64,000 nt of DNA from Nocardioides lacusdianchii (GCF_020102855.1 NZ_JADHZD010000010.1:95992-159991), one strand, 5' to 3'; positions 28,630-38,049 are shown, counted from the first letter of the stretch. The notes: generated from the letters alone by a model not told the origin. Made by a program: numbers and translations.

Positions 28630-29634
28630 GTGCGCGTCCTGCTGGTCAGCCCCGGCTTCCACGGCTACCACTCCGCCATCGCGGGCGCTCTCGCTGCGCG
28701 GGGGCACGCCGTCTCCACCCACGTCTACGACGCCCACGGCGGGCTCGCCGGCCGCGCGTGGCACCAGCTGCGCCACCAGCTCCCGCGGCGTCTCGGCGCC
28801 GGGTCCCTGCGACGGCTGGCGCGGGAAGAGACCGCCGGCGCGGTCGCGGCCGTGGCGCGCAGCCGCGCGCAGGCCGTGGTGGTCGTGAAGGGCGACACCC
28901 TCGAGCAGGAGTTCTGGGACCGCATCGCCGGGCTCCCCCGTGTGACCTGGCTCTACGACGAGGTACGCCGCACCCGCTGGAGCCTCGACCGGTTGGCGGG
29001 GGTCGGCCCCGTGGCGACGTACTCCGCGCACGACGCGGCAGCCTTCGCCTCCGGCGGCTTCGACGCCCGGCACCTCCCTCTCGCCTTCGACCACCGGCTG
29101 GTCCCCTCGCCGACGCAGCGACGCACCGGCGACGTCACCTTCATCGGGGCCCGCTACCCCTCACGCGAGGAGGTGCTCACGACCCTCCACGACCGTGGTG
29201 TGCCGGTCCACGCCTACGGTCGCGACTGGTCCGGCCACCCGGTCGACCGGCTGCGCACGTGGCGCGTCGGCTCGCCCACGGTGCCGGCCGAGCGCGACGT
29301 CTCGCGCGCCGGGGCGTACGACGTCATGGCCGCCTCGGCGGCCACCCTCAACCTCCACGGCGACCAGGACGGCTTCACGATGCGCACCTTCGAGGCCGCC
29401 GGCGTCGGAGCGGTGCAGCTGATCGACCGCGCCGACGTCGCGGGTCTCTACGACCCCGGCACCGAGGTGCTCACGTGGCACGGCACCGACGAGCTGCTCG
29501 ACCTGTGCCGCCGCGCCGTCGCCGACGTCGCGTGGGCCGACGCGATCCGCGCCGCAGCACGCTCGCGCACGCTGGCCGAGCACACCTTCGACCACCGCGT
29601 CGCAGTTCTGGAGGACGCATGGGACACGGTCTGA
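28630..29634 (+). CDS. CgeB-like glycosyltransferase (GT4, Glyco_trans_1_2)
   Basis: This 334-residue protein has the N-terminal half VRVLLVSPGFHGYHSAIAGAL and a C-terminal half with GDVTFIGARYPSREEVLTTL, NLHGDQDGFTMRTFEAAGVGAVQLIDR and TEVLTWHGTDELLD. This order is that of CgeB/SpsG-like glycosyltransferases, in which F-E-A takes the place of the usual E-x(7)-E donor site. It starts with GTG five bases after the preceding stop and overlaps the next gene by 16 bases. Donor and acceptor are unknown. Confidence 0.82.
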   Translation: MRVLLVSPGFHGYHSAIAGALAARGHAVSTHVYDAHGGLAGRAWHQLRHQLPRRLGAGSLRRLAREETAGAVAAVARSRAQAVVVVKGDTLEQEFWDRIAGLPRVTWLYDEVRRTRWSLDRLAGVGPVATYSAHDAAAFASGGFDARHLPLAFDHRLVPSPTQRRTGDVTFIGARYPSREEVLTTLHDRGVPVHAYGRDWSGHPVDRLRTWRVGSPTVPAERDVSRAGAYDVMAASAATLNLHGDQDGFTMRTFEAAGVGAVQLIDRADVAGLYDPGTEVLTWHGTDELLDLCRRAVADVAWADAIRAAARSRTLAEHTFDHRVAVLEDAWDTV

Positions 29635-30683
29635 GGCACCCCGCCGACCTCGTCGCCTGGCGACGCTGGCACGAGTCGCGCCACCCGGTCCGCGGTGCGG
29701 TCCGGTCGGTGCGCGCGCGGCTGCGCCCCCCCGCGGACACGCAGGTCGACCTCCTCTCACCCGGGCAGGACGCCGACCTGCTCGTGGCGGTCGAGGCCAC
29801 GCACGCCAGCGTCGCGCGCGCCGTCGTCGCACCGCTCGACCACCTCGAGCCCGGTCGCACGACAGTTGTCGCCCCCGTCGGCTGGCAGGCCTCAGCGGCG
29901 TACGCCACCCACCGTCGCCGCACCGTCGCGCTCTCCGACCTGGGCGACCTCGTCAGGCCGCGCGCGGTCCTCGCCGCCGGCCACTACACCGAGATCGGCG
30001 CCGCGGCCTTCGCCGTCGCCGACGACCGGGACCTGCCCTTTCTGGTCTCGCAGCACGGTGCGCTCACGCCGTACGCCCCTCCGTTGCCGCGCGCCGCCCG
30101 GCTCCTCGCCTGGAGCGAGGCCGACGGCACCTTCTGGACCACGGGGCGACACGACGTGGAGGTGACCGTCGTCGGCAGCGAGCTCCTGTGGCAGGCGGGT
30201 CTCGTGACAGGACGTCGTCCTCCCTCGACCAGCGGGCCCAGCGACGGGGCCGGGCGACTGGTCTACCTCGGCCAGGGACACGCTGCGGAGATCTCGCGGG
30301 CCCGGCTCGCGCAGGCGGCCCTGAGCACCTGCCGCAAGCACGACGCGACCTACCGCCCCCATCCCTCCGAGCGCGACGTCACCTCTCGCGCGGCCCTGGC
30401 GGGCTATCGCCGCGCCGGGATCACCGTCGACACCAGCGGCGTGCCGCTCGTGGACCTCGAGGCACCGATCGTCAGCGTCTTCTCCACCGGGGTGCTCGAG
30501 GCGGCCACCCGCGGTCGCGAGGCGTGGGTCGACTTCCCCCGTCCGCCCGCCTGGCTGGGTGAGTTCTGGGAGCGTTACGCCATGCACCGTCTCGGCCACT
30601 CCACACCCACGCCCGCACCCGACCGGCCCGCCCACCAGCCGGCCGAGCGGATCGCCGCGATCGTGACCGGGGCAGCGTCGTGA
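29619..30683 (+). CDS. Unassigned GT-B-like protein, candidate CMP-nonulosonate transferase
   Basis: I do not recognise this 354-residue protein as a named family. It shows three short motifs in an order seen in GT-B sialyltransferases and related capsule enzymes: FLVSQHGALT (residues 142-151), YRPHPSE (245-251) with the His-Pro that binds the CMP moiety in those families, and SVFSTGVLEA (286-295) with the Ser-Thr pair. The D/E-D/E-G catalytic motif of known sialyltransferases is not obvious. Its stop overlaps the GTG of the CMP-nonulosonate synthetase gene, so donor synthesis and transfer may be coupled. A GGAGG ribosome binding site precedes the ATG. The function is inferred, not demonstrated. 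Confidence 0.6.
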   Translation: MGHGLRHPADLVAWRRWHESRHPVRGAVRSVRARLRPPADTQVDLLSPGQDADLLVAVEATHASVARAVVAPLDHLEPGRTTVVAPVGWQASAAYATHRRRTVALSDLGDLVRPRAVLAAGHYTEIGAAAFAVADDRDLPFLVSQHGALTPYAPPLPRAARLLAWSEADGTFWTTGRHDVEVTVVGSELLWQAGLVTGRRPPSTSGPSDGAGRLVYLGQGHAAEISRARLAQAALSTCRKHDATYRPHPSERDVTSRAALAGYRRAGITVDTSGVPLVDLEAPIVSVFSTGVLEAATRGREAWVDFPRPPAWLGEFWERYAMHRLGHSTPTPAPDRPAHQPAERIAAIVTGAAS

Positions 30684-31351
30684 CCCTCTGCGTGATCCCC
30701 GCCCGCGGCGGCTCCAAGGGCGTGCCGCGCAAGAACCTCCTCGACGTCGGCGGCAAGCCGCTCATCGTCTGGACGATCGAGCAGGCGCTCGCCGTGCCGG
30801 AGCTCGACGTGCTGGTCTCCACCGACGACGAGGAGATCGCCGAGGTCTCCCGCGCGGCCGGCGCGCGCGTGCCGTGGCTGCGGCCCGCCCAGCTCGCGCA
30901 GGACACCACCCCTACGGAGCCGGTCGTGCGCCACACCCTCGAGCAGGTCACGGCCGAGCGGGGACGTCCCGAAGCGGTCATGCTGCTCCAGGCCACCTCG
31001 CCGGTCCGGCACGACGACACCCTCGCCCGGGCGCTGGCCGAGTTCGCCGCCACCGGGGTGGACTCGATGGTCGGCGTCGTCGAGCAGCCGCCCTTCGTCT
31101 GGCAGGCCGGCGACCCGCCCACGGCGGCGTACGACGTCGCGGCCCGGCCACGTCGGCAGGACCTTACGGACGCGACCCGGCGCTACCGCGAGACCGGCTC
31201 GCTCTACGTCACGCGCACCGAGGTCTACGAGCGCCACGACAACCGCCTCGGCGGTCGCATCGGCCTCTTCGTGATGGCCGAGGACGAGGGCATCGACATC
31301 GACACCGAGCTCGACGTGGCACTGGCCGCGAGGTTGTTGGCCGCACGTTGA
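30680..31351 (+). CDS. neuA: Acylneuraminate/nonulosonate cytidylyltransferase
   Basis: This enzyme activates a nonulosonic acid (sialic, legionaminic, pseudaminic or Kdn type) with CTP. The 223-residue protein starts with CVIPARGGSKGVPRKNL, the CTP-binding signature of the family, and has LVSTDDEEIAEV, MLLQATSPVRHDD and a final EGIDIDTELD that supplies the metal-binding acidic residues. The GTG overlaps the previous stop by four bases. The next gene encodes the matching synthase, so the sugar is made and activated here. Confidence 0.93.
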   Translation: MTLCVIPARGGSKGVPRKNLLDVGGKPLIVWTIEQALAVPELDVLVSTDDEEIAEVSRAAGARVPWLRPAQLAQDTTPTEPVVRHTLEQVTAERGRPEAVMLLQATSPVRHDDTLARALAEFAATGVDSMVGVVEQPPFVWQAGDPPTAAYDVAARPRRQDLTDATRRYRETGSLYVTRTEVYERHDNRLGGRIGLFVMAEDEGIDIDTELDVALAARLLAAR

Positions 31352-31423
31352 GCGGTGTCACCACGCGGAGACCATCCGCTGGTTACGGTGGTGCGGACCG
31401 CACCACGATCGGAAGGCCCAGCG

Positions 31424-33697
31424 TTGATCATCGAGCGTGACCTCACGCCCTACGTCGTCTATTCGGGCGACCCGGTGCTGCGGGCCCTGGAGAAGATCAC
31501 GGCCAACAAGTCGCGGGTGATCTTCCTCGTCGACTCCCACGGCCACCTCGACGGAGTGCTGTCCGACGGCGACTTCCGCCGCTGGTTGAGCCGGGCCGCA
31601 AGCCTCGACGTCGACGTGCCTGCGATCGAGGCAGCCAACACCTCACCGCGCAGCCTGCCGGTCGGCAGCAGCCCTGCCGAGATCGCTCACGCCTTCGGCT
31701 CCGGCATCGACCACGTCGCCCTCCTCGACGAGCGCGGCCACCTGGTCGCCATCGCGATCAACCGCGCCGACGAGCTGCGCATCGGGCGCCACGTCGTCGC
31801 CCCCGACGCCCCCGCGCTGCTGATCTCCGAGATCGGCATCAACCACCAGGGCGACGTGTCGCTGGCCAAGCAGCTCGTCGACCTGTCGGTCGAGGCCGGC
31901 GCCGACATCGTGAAGTTCCAGCTGCGCGACATGGAGTCGGTCTACCGCCAGGGCACCTCCGGCTCGGGCGGCGAGGACCTCGGCCCGCAATACACCCTCG
32001 ACCTCCTCGCCAAGTACAACCTCGGCGCGGACGGCCTCTTCGAGGTCTTCGACCACTGCAAGGACGTCGGCATCGACGTCATGTGCACCGCCTGGGACCC
32101 GGTCAGCGTGGACCGGCTCGTCGACTACGGCATCCCCTCGCTCAAGGTCGCCTCCGCCGACATGACCAACCACGCCCTGCTGCGCCACATGGCCGCCAGC
32201 GGCACCCCCATGGTCATCTCCACCGGCATGTCCACCGAGGGCGAGATCCGCGAGACCGTCGACGTCGTGCGCAGCACCGGGGTGGCCCACGCGTTCCTGC
32301 ACTGTCAGTCGACCTACCCGGCGCCCTTCAAGGACATCAACCTCGCCTACCTGACGCGACTCGCCGAGCTCACCCAGGCGCCGGTCGGCTACTCCGGCCA
32401 CGAGCGCGGCTTCCACGTGCCGGTCGCCGCCGTGGCACTCGGCGCGCGCATCATCGAGAAGCACTTCACCGTCGACCGGGGGCTCGAGGGCAACGACCAC
32501 AAGGTCAGCCTGCTCCCGGACGAGTTCAAGGAGATGGTGCAGCGGGTCCGCGAGGTCGAGGAGGCGCTGGGCACCAACGCGCCCCGTGTGGTCTCCACCG
32601 GCGAGATGATGAACCGCGTCAACCTCGCCAAGTCGCTCGTCGCCACGCGCCGGATCGAGGTCGGCGAGACCCTGCTGGCCGCCGACATCGACATCAAGAG
32701 CCCCGGCCGCGGCCTCCAGCCCAACGCGTACGACAAGCTGGTGGGGCGCACCACCTCGCGCGCGCTCGACCCGGGCGACTTCTTCTACGCCACCGACCTC
32801 GGCGACGCCGCCCCGCGCGGGCGCGACTACTCCTTCCGCCGCCCTTGGGGCCTGGCCGTCCGCTACCACGACATCGACGCGATGACGAAGGACACGACCC
32901 CCGACTTCCTCGAGTTCCACTTCTCCTACAAGGACCTCGACCTCCCCGTCGCCGACGTCTTCGCGAAGTACGCCGGCGGCCTGCCGATGGGCTTCACCAC
33001 CCACTCCCCCGACCTCTTCGCCGGCGACTTCCTGCTCAACCTCGCCTCGGAGGACGACGCCCACTGGGAGCGCTCGATCCGCGAGCTCCAGCGGGTGGTC
33101 GACACGACCCGCGAGATGCAGCAGCACTTCACGAAGGGCGCTGACGCAAAGGCCGACAGCGCCGGTCCGGTCATCGTGGCCAGCCTCGGCGGCTTCACCA
33201 CCGACGCCTTCGTCGCGCCGGCCGAGCGCGAGCAGATGTACGCCCGCGTGGCTGCGGGCCTCGCCCGCGTCGACGACTCCGGCGTACGCCTCTGCGCGCA
33301 GACGCTGCCGCCCTACCCGTGGTACATGGGTGGCCAGCTCTACTGCAACCTCTTCGTCGACCCGCGCGACACCGCCGCCTTCGCCGAGGAGCACGACCGC
33401 AGGCTGTGCTTCGACGTGTCGCACTCCAAGCTGTCGGCCAACTACCTCGGCATGTCGTTCGCCGAGGCCACCGACCTGCTCGCGCCCCACACCGAGCACC
33501 TCCACCTCGTCGACGCCACCGGCGTCGACGGCGAGGGCGTGCAGGTCGGCGACGGCGAGATCGACTGGGCCGTGCTCGCCCAACAGCTCGACGCGATGGC
33601 GCCCGGGGTGAGCTTCATCCCCGAGATCTGGCAGGGCCACGTCAACGACGGCGAGGGCTTCTGGATCGCCCTGGAGCGGTTGGAGCAATGGTTCTGA
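31424..33697 (+). CDS. neuB: Multidomain nonulosonate synthase: CBS pair - NeuB - SAF - TIM barrel
   Basis: NeuB condenses phosphoenolpyruvate with an N-acylated or neutral hexose to make a nine-carbon acid. This 757-residue protein has a CBS-domain pair (about 5-115; VLSDGDFRRWL is typical), the NeuB barrel (about 133-385; SEIGINHQGDVSLAKQLV, FQLRDMES, GYSGHERG, EKHFTVDR, NDHKVSLLP), a SAF domain (about 395-458) and a C-terminal sugar isomerase/epimerase-like barrel (about 470-757; FTTHSPDLFAGDF, HLHLVDATGVDGEG). The start TTG is chosen because GGAAGG lies seven bases upstream and the CBS strand starts there. The CBS part may sense nucleotides; the second barrel may act on the substrate or product. 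A single NeuB is usually about 350 residues. Confidence 0.92.
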   Translation: MIIERDLTPYVVYSGDPVLRALEKITANKSRVIFLVDSHGHLDGVLSDGDFRRWLSRAASLDVDVPAIEAANTSPRSLPVGSSPAEIAHAFGSGIDHVALLDERGHLVAIAINRADELRIGRHVVAPDAPALLISEIGINHQGDVSLAKQLVDLSVEAGADIVKFQLRDMESVYRQGTSGSGGEDLGPQYTLDLLAKYNLGADGLFEVFDHCKDVGIDVMCTAWDPVSVDRLVDYGIPSLKVASADMTNHALLRHMAASGTPMVISTGMSTEGEIRETVDVVRSTGVAHAFLHCQSTYPAPFKDINLAYLTRLAELTQAPVGYSGHERGFHVPVAAVALGARIIEKHFTVDRGLEGNDHKVSLLPDEFKEMVQRVREVEEALGTNAPRVVSTGEMMNRVNLAKSLVATRRIEVGETLLAADIDIKSPGRGLQPNAYDKLVGRTTSRALDPGDFFYATDLGDAAPRGRDYSFRRPWGLAVRYHDIDAMTKDTTPDFLEFHFSYKDLDLPVADVFAKYAGGLPMGFTTHSPDLFAGDFLLNLASEDDAHWERSIRELQRVVDTTREMQQHFTKGADAKADSAGPVIVASLGGFTTDAFVAPAEREQMYARVAAGLARVDDSGVRLCAQTLPPYPWYMGGQLYCNLFVDPRDTAAFAEEHDRRLCFDVSHSKLSANYLGMSFAEATDLLAPHTEHLHLVDATGVDGEGVQVGDGEIDWAVLAQQLDAMAPGVSFIPEIWQGHVNDGEGFWIALERLEQWF

Positions 33698-34776
33698 GGG
33701 CATCCCCTTCGCCGACGGCGCTCTGGGTGGTCCCGGTCAGCGACCTGGCCGGGGTGGCCCGCCACGTCCTCGACGTGGCCCGCGCGGGCATCCCGGGCTG
33801 GCGTCTCGTCGTGCTCGCGCCTCCCGGTGCGCTGCCGGAGCGGCTGCGCGACCTCGGCGCCACGGTCGTCGAGGTTCCCTTCGGCCCCGACCACGGGCTG
33901 CGCGCGTCCGTGGCGTCGCTGCGCGAGGTCGTACGCCGCGAGCGCCCGGCCGTCGTGCACAGCCACCTGTCCTACGCCGACATCGTCGTCGCCCTCGCGA
34001 GCGGCCGCGGCCCTCGGCTCGTCACCACCGAGCACGGCATCGCCCGCGACGACGTGGTCTACCACCGCTCCAGCGCCAAGGCGCGCGTGATGGCGGGCGT
34101 CCACACGCTGCGGCTGCGGCGCTTCGACGCGGCCATCGCGGTCAGCCGCGCCACCGCCGACGCGATGCGCGAGAAGTGGCACCCGCGAGTGCCGGTCACG
34201 GTCATTCCCAACGGGGTCGATGCGGTTTCGAGGCCCGCTGCGCTCGCACCTCAACCACCGAGGGTGCCGGGGCTGTGCATCCTGTCGCTGGCCCGGCTGT
34301 CGCCGGAGAAGCGGCTCCCCGCGCTGGTCGACGGCTTCGCCGAGCTGCACCGCTCACGACCCGAGGCCCGGCTCACGCTGGCCGGCACCGGCCCCGAGCA
34401 GGAAGCGCTCACGGCGCAGCTCGAGCGGCTCGGGCTCGCGGGCGTCGTCTCGATGCCGGGCTTCGTCGACCCGGAGGCCGCGATGGCCGAGCACGACGTT
34501 CTGGCCATGCTGTCGGTCTGGGAGAACTGCTCCTACGCCCTGCTCGACGCCGCAGCGCGCGGGATGGGCGTCGTCGCCAGCGACGTCGGCGGCAACCCCG
34601 AGATCCTCCCGTCCGCCTCGCTGGTGGACGCCGGCGACACCGTCGCGGTCGCGAAGGCGCTCGAGCGCCAAGGCCTCGACCTGACGACGCGACCTGGCCT
34701 TGACGACTGGCTCGGCGTCGACGACATGTGCGCGTGGATCGCGACGGCGTACGCATCTGCGGGAGCCGGGCGATGA
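33688..34776 (+). CDS. GT4-family glycosyltransferase
   Basis: This 362-residue GT-B protein has an N-terminal half with VPVSDLAGVARHVLD and VVHSHLSYADIV and a C-terminal half with LARLSPEKRLPALVDGFAEL, ARLTLAGTGPEQ, VVSMPGFVDP and the incomplete donor motif in ENCSYALLDAAARGMGVVAS. It retains configuration in most members. It starts inside the end of the NeuB gene (10-base overlap), which indicates translational coupling. Its sugar is unknown; a role in assembling the nonulosonate polymer follows from position only. Confidence 0.9.
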   Translation: MVLRASPSPTALWVVPVSDLAGVARHVLDVARAGIPGWRLVVLAPPGALPERLRDLGATVVEVPFGPDHGLRASVASLREVVRRERPAVVHSHLSYADIVVALASGRGPRLVTTEHGIARDDVVYHRSSAKARVMAGVHTLRLRRFDAAIAVSRATADAMREKWHPRVPVTVIPNGVDAVSRPAALAPQPPRVPGLCILSLARLSPEKRLPALVDGFAELHRSRPEARLTLAGTGPEQEALTAQLERLGLAGVVSMPGFVDPEAAMAEHDVLAMLSVWENCSYALLDAAARGMGVVASDVGGNPEILPSASLVDAGDTVAVAKALERQGLDLTTRPGLDDWLGVDDMCAWIATAYASAGAGR

Positions 34777-35924
34777 GCCGCACCGACTCCCCCTGGGAGC
34801 TCCCCGACCGCACCCTGGCCAAGGCGGAGCAGGCCGATCGCGAGATCCGGATGTCGGACTTCGCGTTGATGGCGCTGCTTCCGTTCCGCGCGCTCGAGGT
34901 CTCGGGATACCCGGTCAACGAATTCGCAATGGCAGGGCTCGTCGTTCTCTGTCTCTTCAGGCCGGCCCGCGGTGGAGCTCGGCTGCCGGCGCTCGCCGTC
35001 ATCGTGCTCGGCGCGCTCCTGGCGCTGCTGATCTACTCCGGCGTCACCAATGACGTCGAGTGGACCCGTCGGGTCGGGCACGTCGGGATCCTCGCTGGCC
35101 TCATCTGGGCGGGCGGGACGGGACGGCTGTCCCTGCGGTCGGTGGGCGCAGGGCTGGCTGCCGGCCTCATGGCCGTCATCGGTCTTGCGATCGTCGGGGT
35201 CGGTGGTGACACCTATGGCGACCGGCTCACCGGGTTCCTCGGCGACCCCAACGCCGGCGCCTACTTCATCGCAGTGCTGGGCACGCTGGCCATCTTCTTC
35301 TGCGACGATCGCTGGAAGGTCCGAGCGGCGGTGGCCGTGCCGATGGTCGTCGGCCTGGTGCTGTGCTTCTCGCGCACCGGACTGCTGGCGGGGGCGTTCG
35401 TCGCCGTCTGGGTGCTGATCGGCCGGCGACTGGGGACCTTCGGCGGAGCCGCCATGGCCGCCGCCCTGGTCTGGCTGGTCGACAACATCCCACAGGGCCT
35501 GACGACCGTCGGCCCCTTTTCCGACCGCTCCGGCAGCGATGCGCTTCGTGACCGCATCATCGCCCAGGAGCAGGTCGAGCTGGCAGGGGCGCCGTGGTAC
35601 GGCAACGGCCCCGGCACCGCGATCGTGAACATCCGCGACCTCGACTTCTTCTTCCACAACAGCTATCTCGCCACCCGGCAGGAGGGCGGCTGGGGCGCTC
35701 TCCTGCTCGTGCTGGCCCTGCTCGTCCTTGCCTTCGTCCGCCTCTCGGACCATTCTCGGGCGGGCGACCTGGTGGCCGCGGGCGCGCAGGGCGCGATCAT
35801 CGGCATCGGCGTCATGGCGATCACCCTGGGCGAGGTACTTCTCGACACACCGATGGCCGTCGCGGTGGCCCTTGCCCTCGGCCATGTGCTCCAGTCACCC
35901 GCGGAGGTCCCGCCGGATGCCTGA
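34773..35924 (+). CDS. O-antigen ligase / Wzy-like polymerase, membrane protein
   Basis: This 383-residue protein has about ten hydrophobic segments and the large extracytoplasmic loop of the Wzy_C family between RSGSDALRDRIIAQEQ and FFFHNSYLATRQEGG, where the H-N-S-Y-L sequence is the typical conserved His motif. Members either polymerise lipid-linked repeat units or attach the finished glycan to its carrier. In this locus, with a Wzz-type protein nearby, the polymerase role is the more likely one. The ATG overlaps the preceding TGA (ATGA). Confidence 0.87.
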   Translation: MSRTDSPWELPDRTLAKAEQADREIRMSDFALMALLPFRALEVSGYPVNEFAMAGLVVLCLFRPARGGARLPALAVIVLGALLALLIYSGVTNDVEWTRRVGHVGILAGLIWAGGTGRLSLRSVGAGLAAGLMAVIGLAIVGVGGDTYGDRLTGFLGDPNAGAYFIAVLGTLAIFFCDDRWKVRAAVAVPMVVGLVLCFSRTGLLAGAFVAVWVLIGRRLGTFGGAAMAAALVWLVDNIPQGLTTVGPFSDRSGSDALRDRIIAQEQVELAGAPWYGNGPGTAIVNIRDLDFFFHNSYLATRQEGGWGALLLVLALLVLAFVRLSDHSRAGDLVAAGAQGAIIGIGVMAITLGEVLLDTPMAVAVALALGHVLQSPAEVPPDA

Positions 35925-36939
35925 GCCGATCCACCTCGCCGCCAATCATGCGGTCCTCGGCGGCGGCGAGCAGGTGCTCGTCCGGTGCGCCGCGGCGCTG
36001 GTCGCGCTGGGCCGTTGCGTGGTCGTGGTCGCGCCCGACCGGCCGACCGACGTCCTCGACGCGGCGGCCGCGGTCGGCGCCGAGGTCGTCGCTCTCCGGG
36101 CCGGCGACCGCCGCGAGCACCTCCACCGCCTCCGTGCGTGGGACCGCCGCGATCGCACGGGGCTGCTCTGGTGCCACGGGCTGGCGCCCTCCCTCGCCAC
36201 CGCCGGGCACCGTCGCCGTTTCGTCCACCTTCACCAGCTGCCACGCTCGCGGGCCCAGCGCGTCGCGCTCGCGGTGGCGCGCGTCGGGGCCGAGCGAGTC
36301 CTGGTGCCCTCGCACGCCCTCGCCTCGCAGGTCACGGGCGCCCAGGTGTTTGCCAATTGGACCGACACGGTCGAGCCCGAAATCCGTGGCGGGTCGCAGA
36401 GCCGGGTGGGATTCATGGGCCGGCTCTCCACCGACAAGGGCGCCGACCTCGTCGCGCGTGCCCTCTCTGCGCCCGACCTCGCCGGCACCACCCTCGTCGT
36501 GGCTGGCGACGACCGCTGGGTGCCGGCCGAGCAGCAGCTGCCCGTCGCCGAGGCACTGACCAGCATCGGCGACCGCGTGCGCCGCCTGGGCTGGGTGACG
36601 CCCGCGGCCTTCTTCGCCGAGGTCGACCTGGCGGTCTTCCCGAGCCGGGTCGCGGAGTCCTTCGGCCTCGTCGCCGCCGAGGCGATGGCTGCCGGCGTCC
36701 CCTTCGTCGTCTCCGACGCCGGCGCGCTGCCGGAGGTCGCCGGGCCCGAGCACCCCTGGGTCGCCCGGGCCGGCGACGCCGACGACCTCGCAGCCGTCGT
36801 CGCCCGCGCGCTCGCCGCGACGCCCGAGGAGGTGCGCCTCGTGACCGACCGGGCGCGCGAGCGTTGGGAGGATGAGTACTCACCGCAGGCCGGCCGGTCG
36901 CGGGTGGAGCGACTGCTGACGGACCTGGGGGTGTCATGA
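35917..36939 (+). CDS. GT4-family glycosyltransferase
   Basis: This 340-residue protein starts with IHLAANHAVLGGGEQVLVRCA and contains LLWCHGLAPSLA, SRVGFMGRLSTDKGADLVARAL and the donor motif ESFGLVAAEAMAAGVPFVVSDAGALPE, which has the full E-x(7)-E. A GGAGG ribosome binding site lies upstream within the end of the polymerase gene. It probably adds a hexose or deoxyhexose in repeat unit assembly. Confidence 0.9.
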   Translation: MPEPIHLAANHAVLGGGEQVLVRCAAALVALGRCVVVVAPDRPTDVLDAAAAVGAEVVALRAGDRREHLHRLRAWDRRDRTGLLWCHGLAPSLATAGHRRRFVHLHQLPRSRAQRVALAVARVGAERVLVPSHALASQVTGAQVFANWTDTVEPEIRGGSQSRVGFMGRLSTDKGADLVARALSAPDLAGTTLVVAGDDRWVPAEQQLPVAEALTSIGDRVRRLGWVTPAAFFAEVDLAVFPSRVAESFGLVAAEAMAAGVPFVVSDAGALPEVAGPEHPWVARAGDADDLAAVVARALAATPEEVRLVTDRARERWEDEYSPQAGRSRVERLLTDLGVS

Positions 36940-38048
36940 GCGCGCGAGCGAGCGTGGCGATCGCCCACGACTACCTCACCCAGCGCGGCGGAGCCGAGCG
37001 CGTGGTGCTGAGCCTGATGCGCGCCTTCCCCGAGGCGCCGGTCCACACCACCCTCTACGACCCCGACGGCACCTACCCCGACTTCGCCGGCGCCGACATC
37101 CGCACCTCGCCGCTCAACCGCATCGGTGCCTTCCGGCGCGACCACCGCCTCGCGCTCCCGCTCCTGGCTCCCGCCGCCTCCCGGATGCGCGTCGACGCCG
37201 ACGTCGTCGTCGCCTCGAGCAGCGGCTGGGCGCACGGCTTCGACGCCCCCGGCCGCACGGTCGTCTACTGCCACAACCCGGCCCGCTGGCTCTACCAGAC
37301 CGACGAGTACCTCGGCGGCACCGCGTGGCGCTCCCCCCTCGGCCCGCCCCTGCTGGCGATGCGGCCGATGCTCAAGCGCTGGGACCGCGACCGGGCCGCG
37401 CAGGTCGACGTCTACCTCGCCAACAGCCGCGTGGTGCAGCAGCGGATCGCGACGACGTACGGCCGTGACGCCGAGCTCCTGCCGCCGCCCCACGGCATGG
37501 ACGCCTCGGCCCCCCGTGAGGCGGTGCCCGAGCTCGCGGGCTGGGACCCCGGCTACGCGCTCGTGGTCTCGCGGCTGCTGCCCTACAAGAACGTGGACGC
37601 CGTCATCGAGGCCGTACGCGGCACCGGACGGCGCCTCGTCGTCGTCGGACGCGGCCCCGAGGAGGCACGGCTGCGGGCCACCCTGCCGGCGAACGTGCGG
37701 CTGCTCGGCGGGCTCAGCGACGCCCAGCTCCGCGCGGTGTACGCCGGCGCGGACGTGCTCGTCGCGGCCAGCCACGAGGACTTCGGCCTGACCCCGCTCG
37801 AGGCTGCGGCCTTCGGTGTCCCGGCGGTGGCGCTGCGCGGCGGCGGCTTCCTCGAGACCGTCGTCGAGGGCGAGACCGGGATGTTCTTCGACAGCCCCGA
37901 GCCCGAGCTCATCACCGCCGCGCTCGAGAAGTCCGACCACCACGGCTGGGACCCTGACAGACTCGTGATGCGGGCCGAGGAGTTCGGGGAGGCCCGCTTC
38001 ATCGACCGGATCCGCTCGATCGCACTGCGGGAAGACAGGGGGCTCTGA
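36936..38048 (+). CDS. GT4-family glycosyltransferase (mannosyltransferase-like)
   Basis: This 370-residue protein has HDYLTQRGGAERVVLSLMRAFP at the N-terminus, VYCHNPARWLYQ in the middle, and SRLLPYKNVDAVIEAV plus EDFGLTPLEAAAFGVPAVALRGGG at the C-terminus. It resembles WbaZ-like mannosyltransferases of capsule loci, which use GDP-mannose; GDP-mannose-derived sugars are indeed made by the gmd genes in this window. The ATG overlaps the previous stop by four bases. The mannose assignment is an inference. Confidence 0.9.
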   Translation: MSARASVAIAHDYLTQRGGAERVVLSLMRAFPEAPVHTTLYDPDGTYPDFAGADIRTSPLNRIGAFRRDHRLALPLLAPAASRMRVDADVVVASSSGWAHGFDAPGRTVVYCHNPARWLYQTDEYLGGTAWRSPLGPPLLAMRPMLKRWDRDRAAQVDVYLANSRVVQQRIATTYGRDAELLPPPHGMDASAPREAVPELAGWDPGYALVVSRLLPYKNVDAVIEAVRGTGRRLVVVGRGPEEARLRATLPANVRLLGGLSDAQLRAVYAGADVLVAASHEDFGLTPLEAAAFGVPAVALRGGGFLETVVEGETGMFFDSPEPELITAALEKSDHHGWDPDRLVMRAEEFGEARFIDRIRSIALREDRGL

Positions 38049-38049
38049 C

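Noticed and set aside
31643..33703. Minus-strand frame of 686 codons opposite the NeuB fusion gene
   Set aside because: There is no recognisable domain and the composition is that of reverse-complement high-GC coding DNA.
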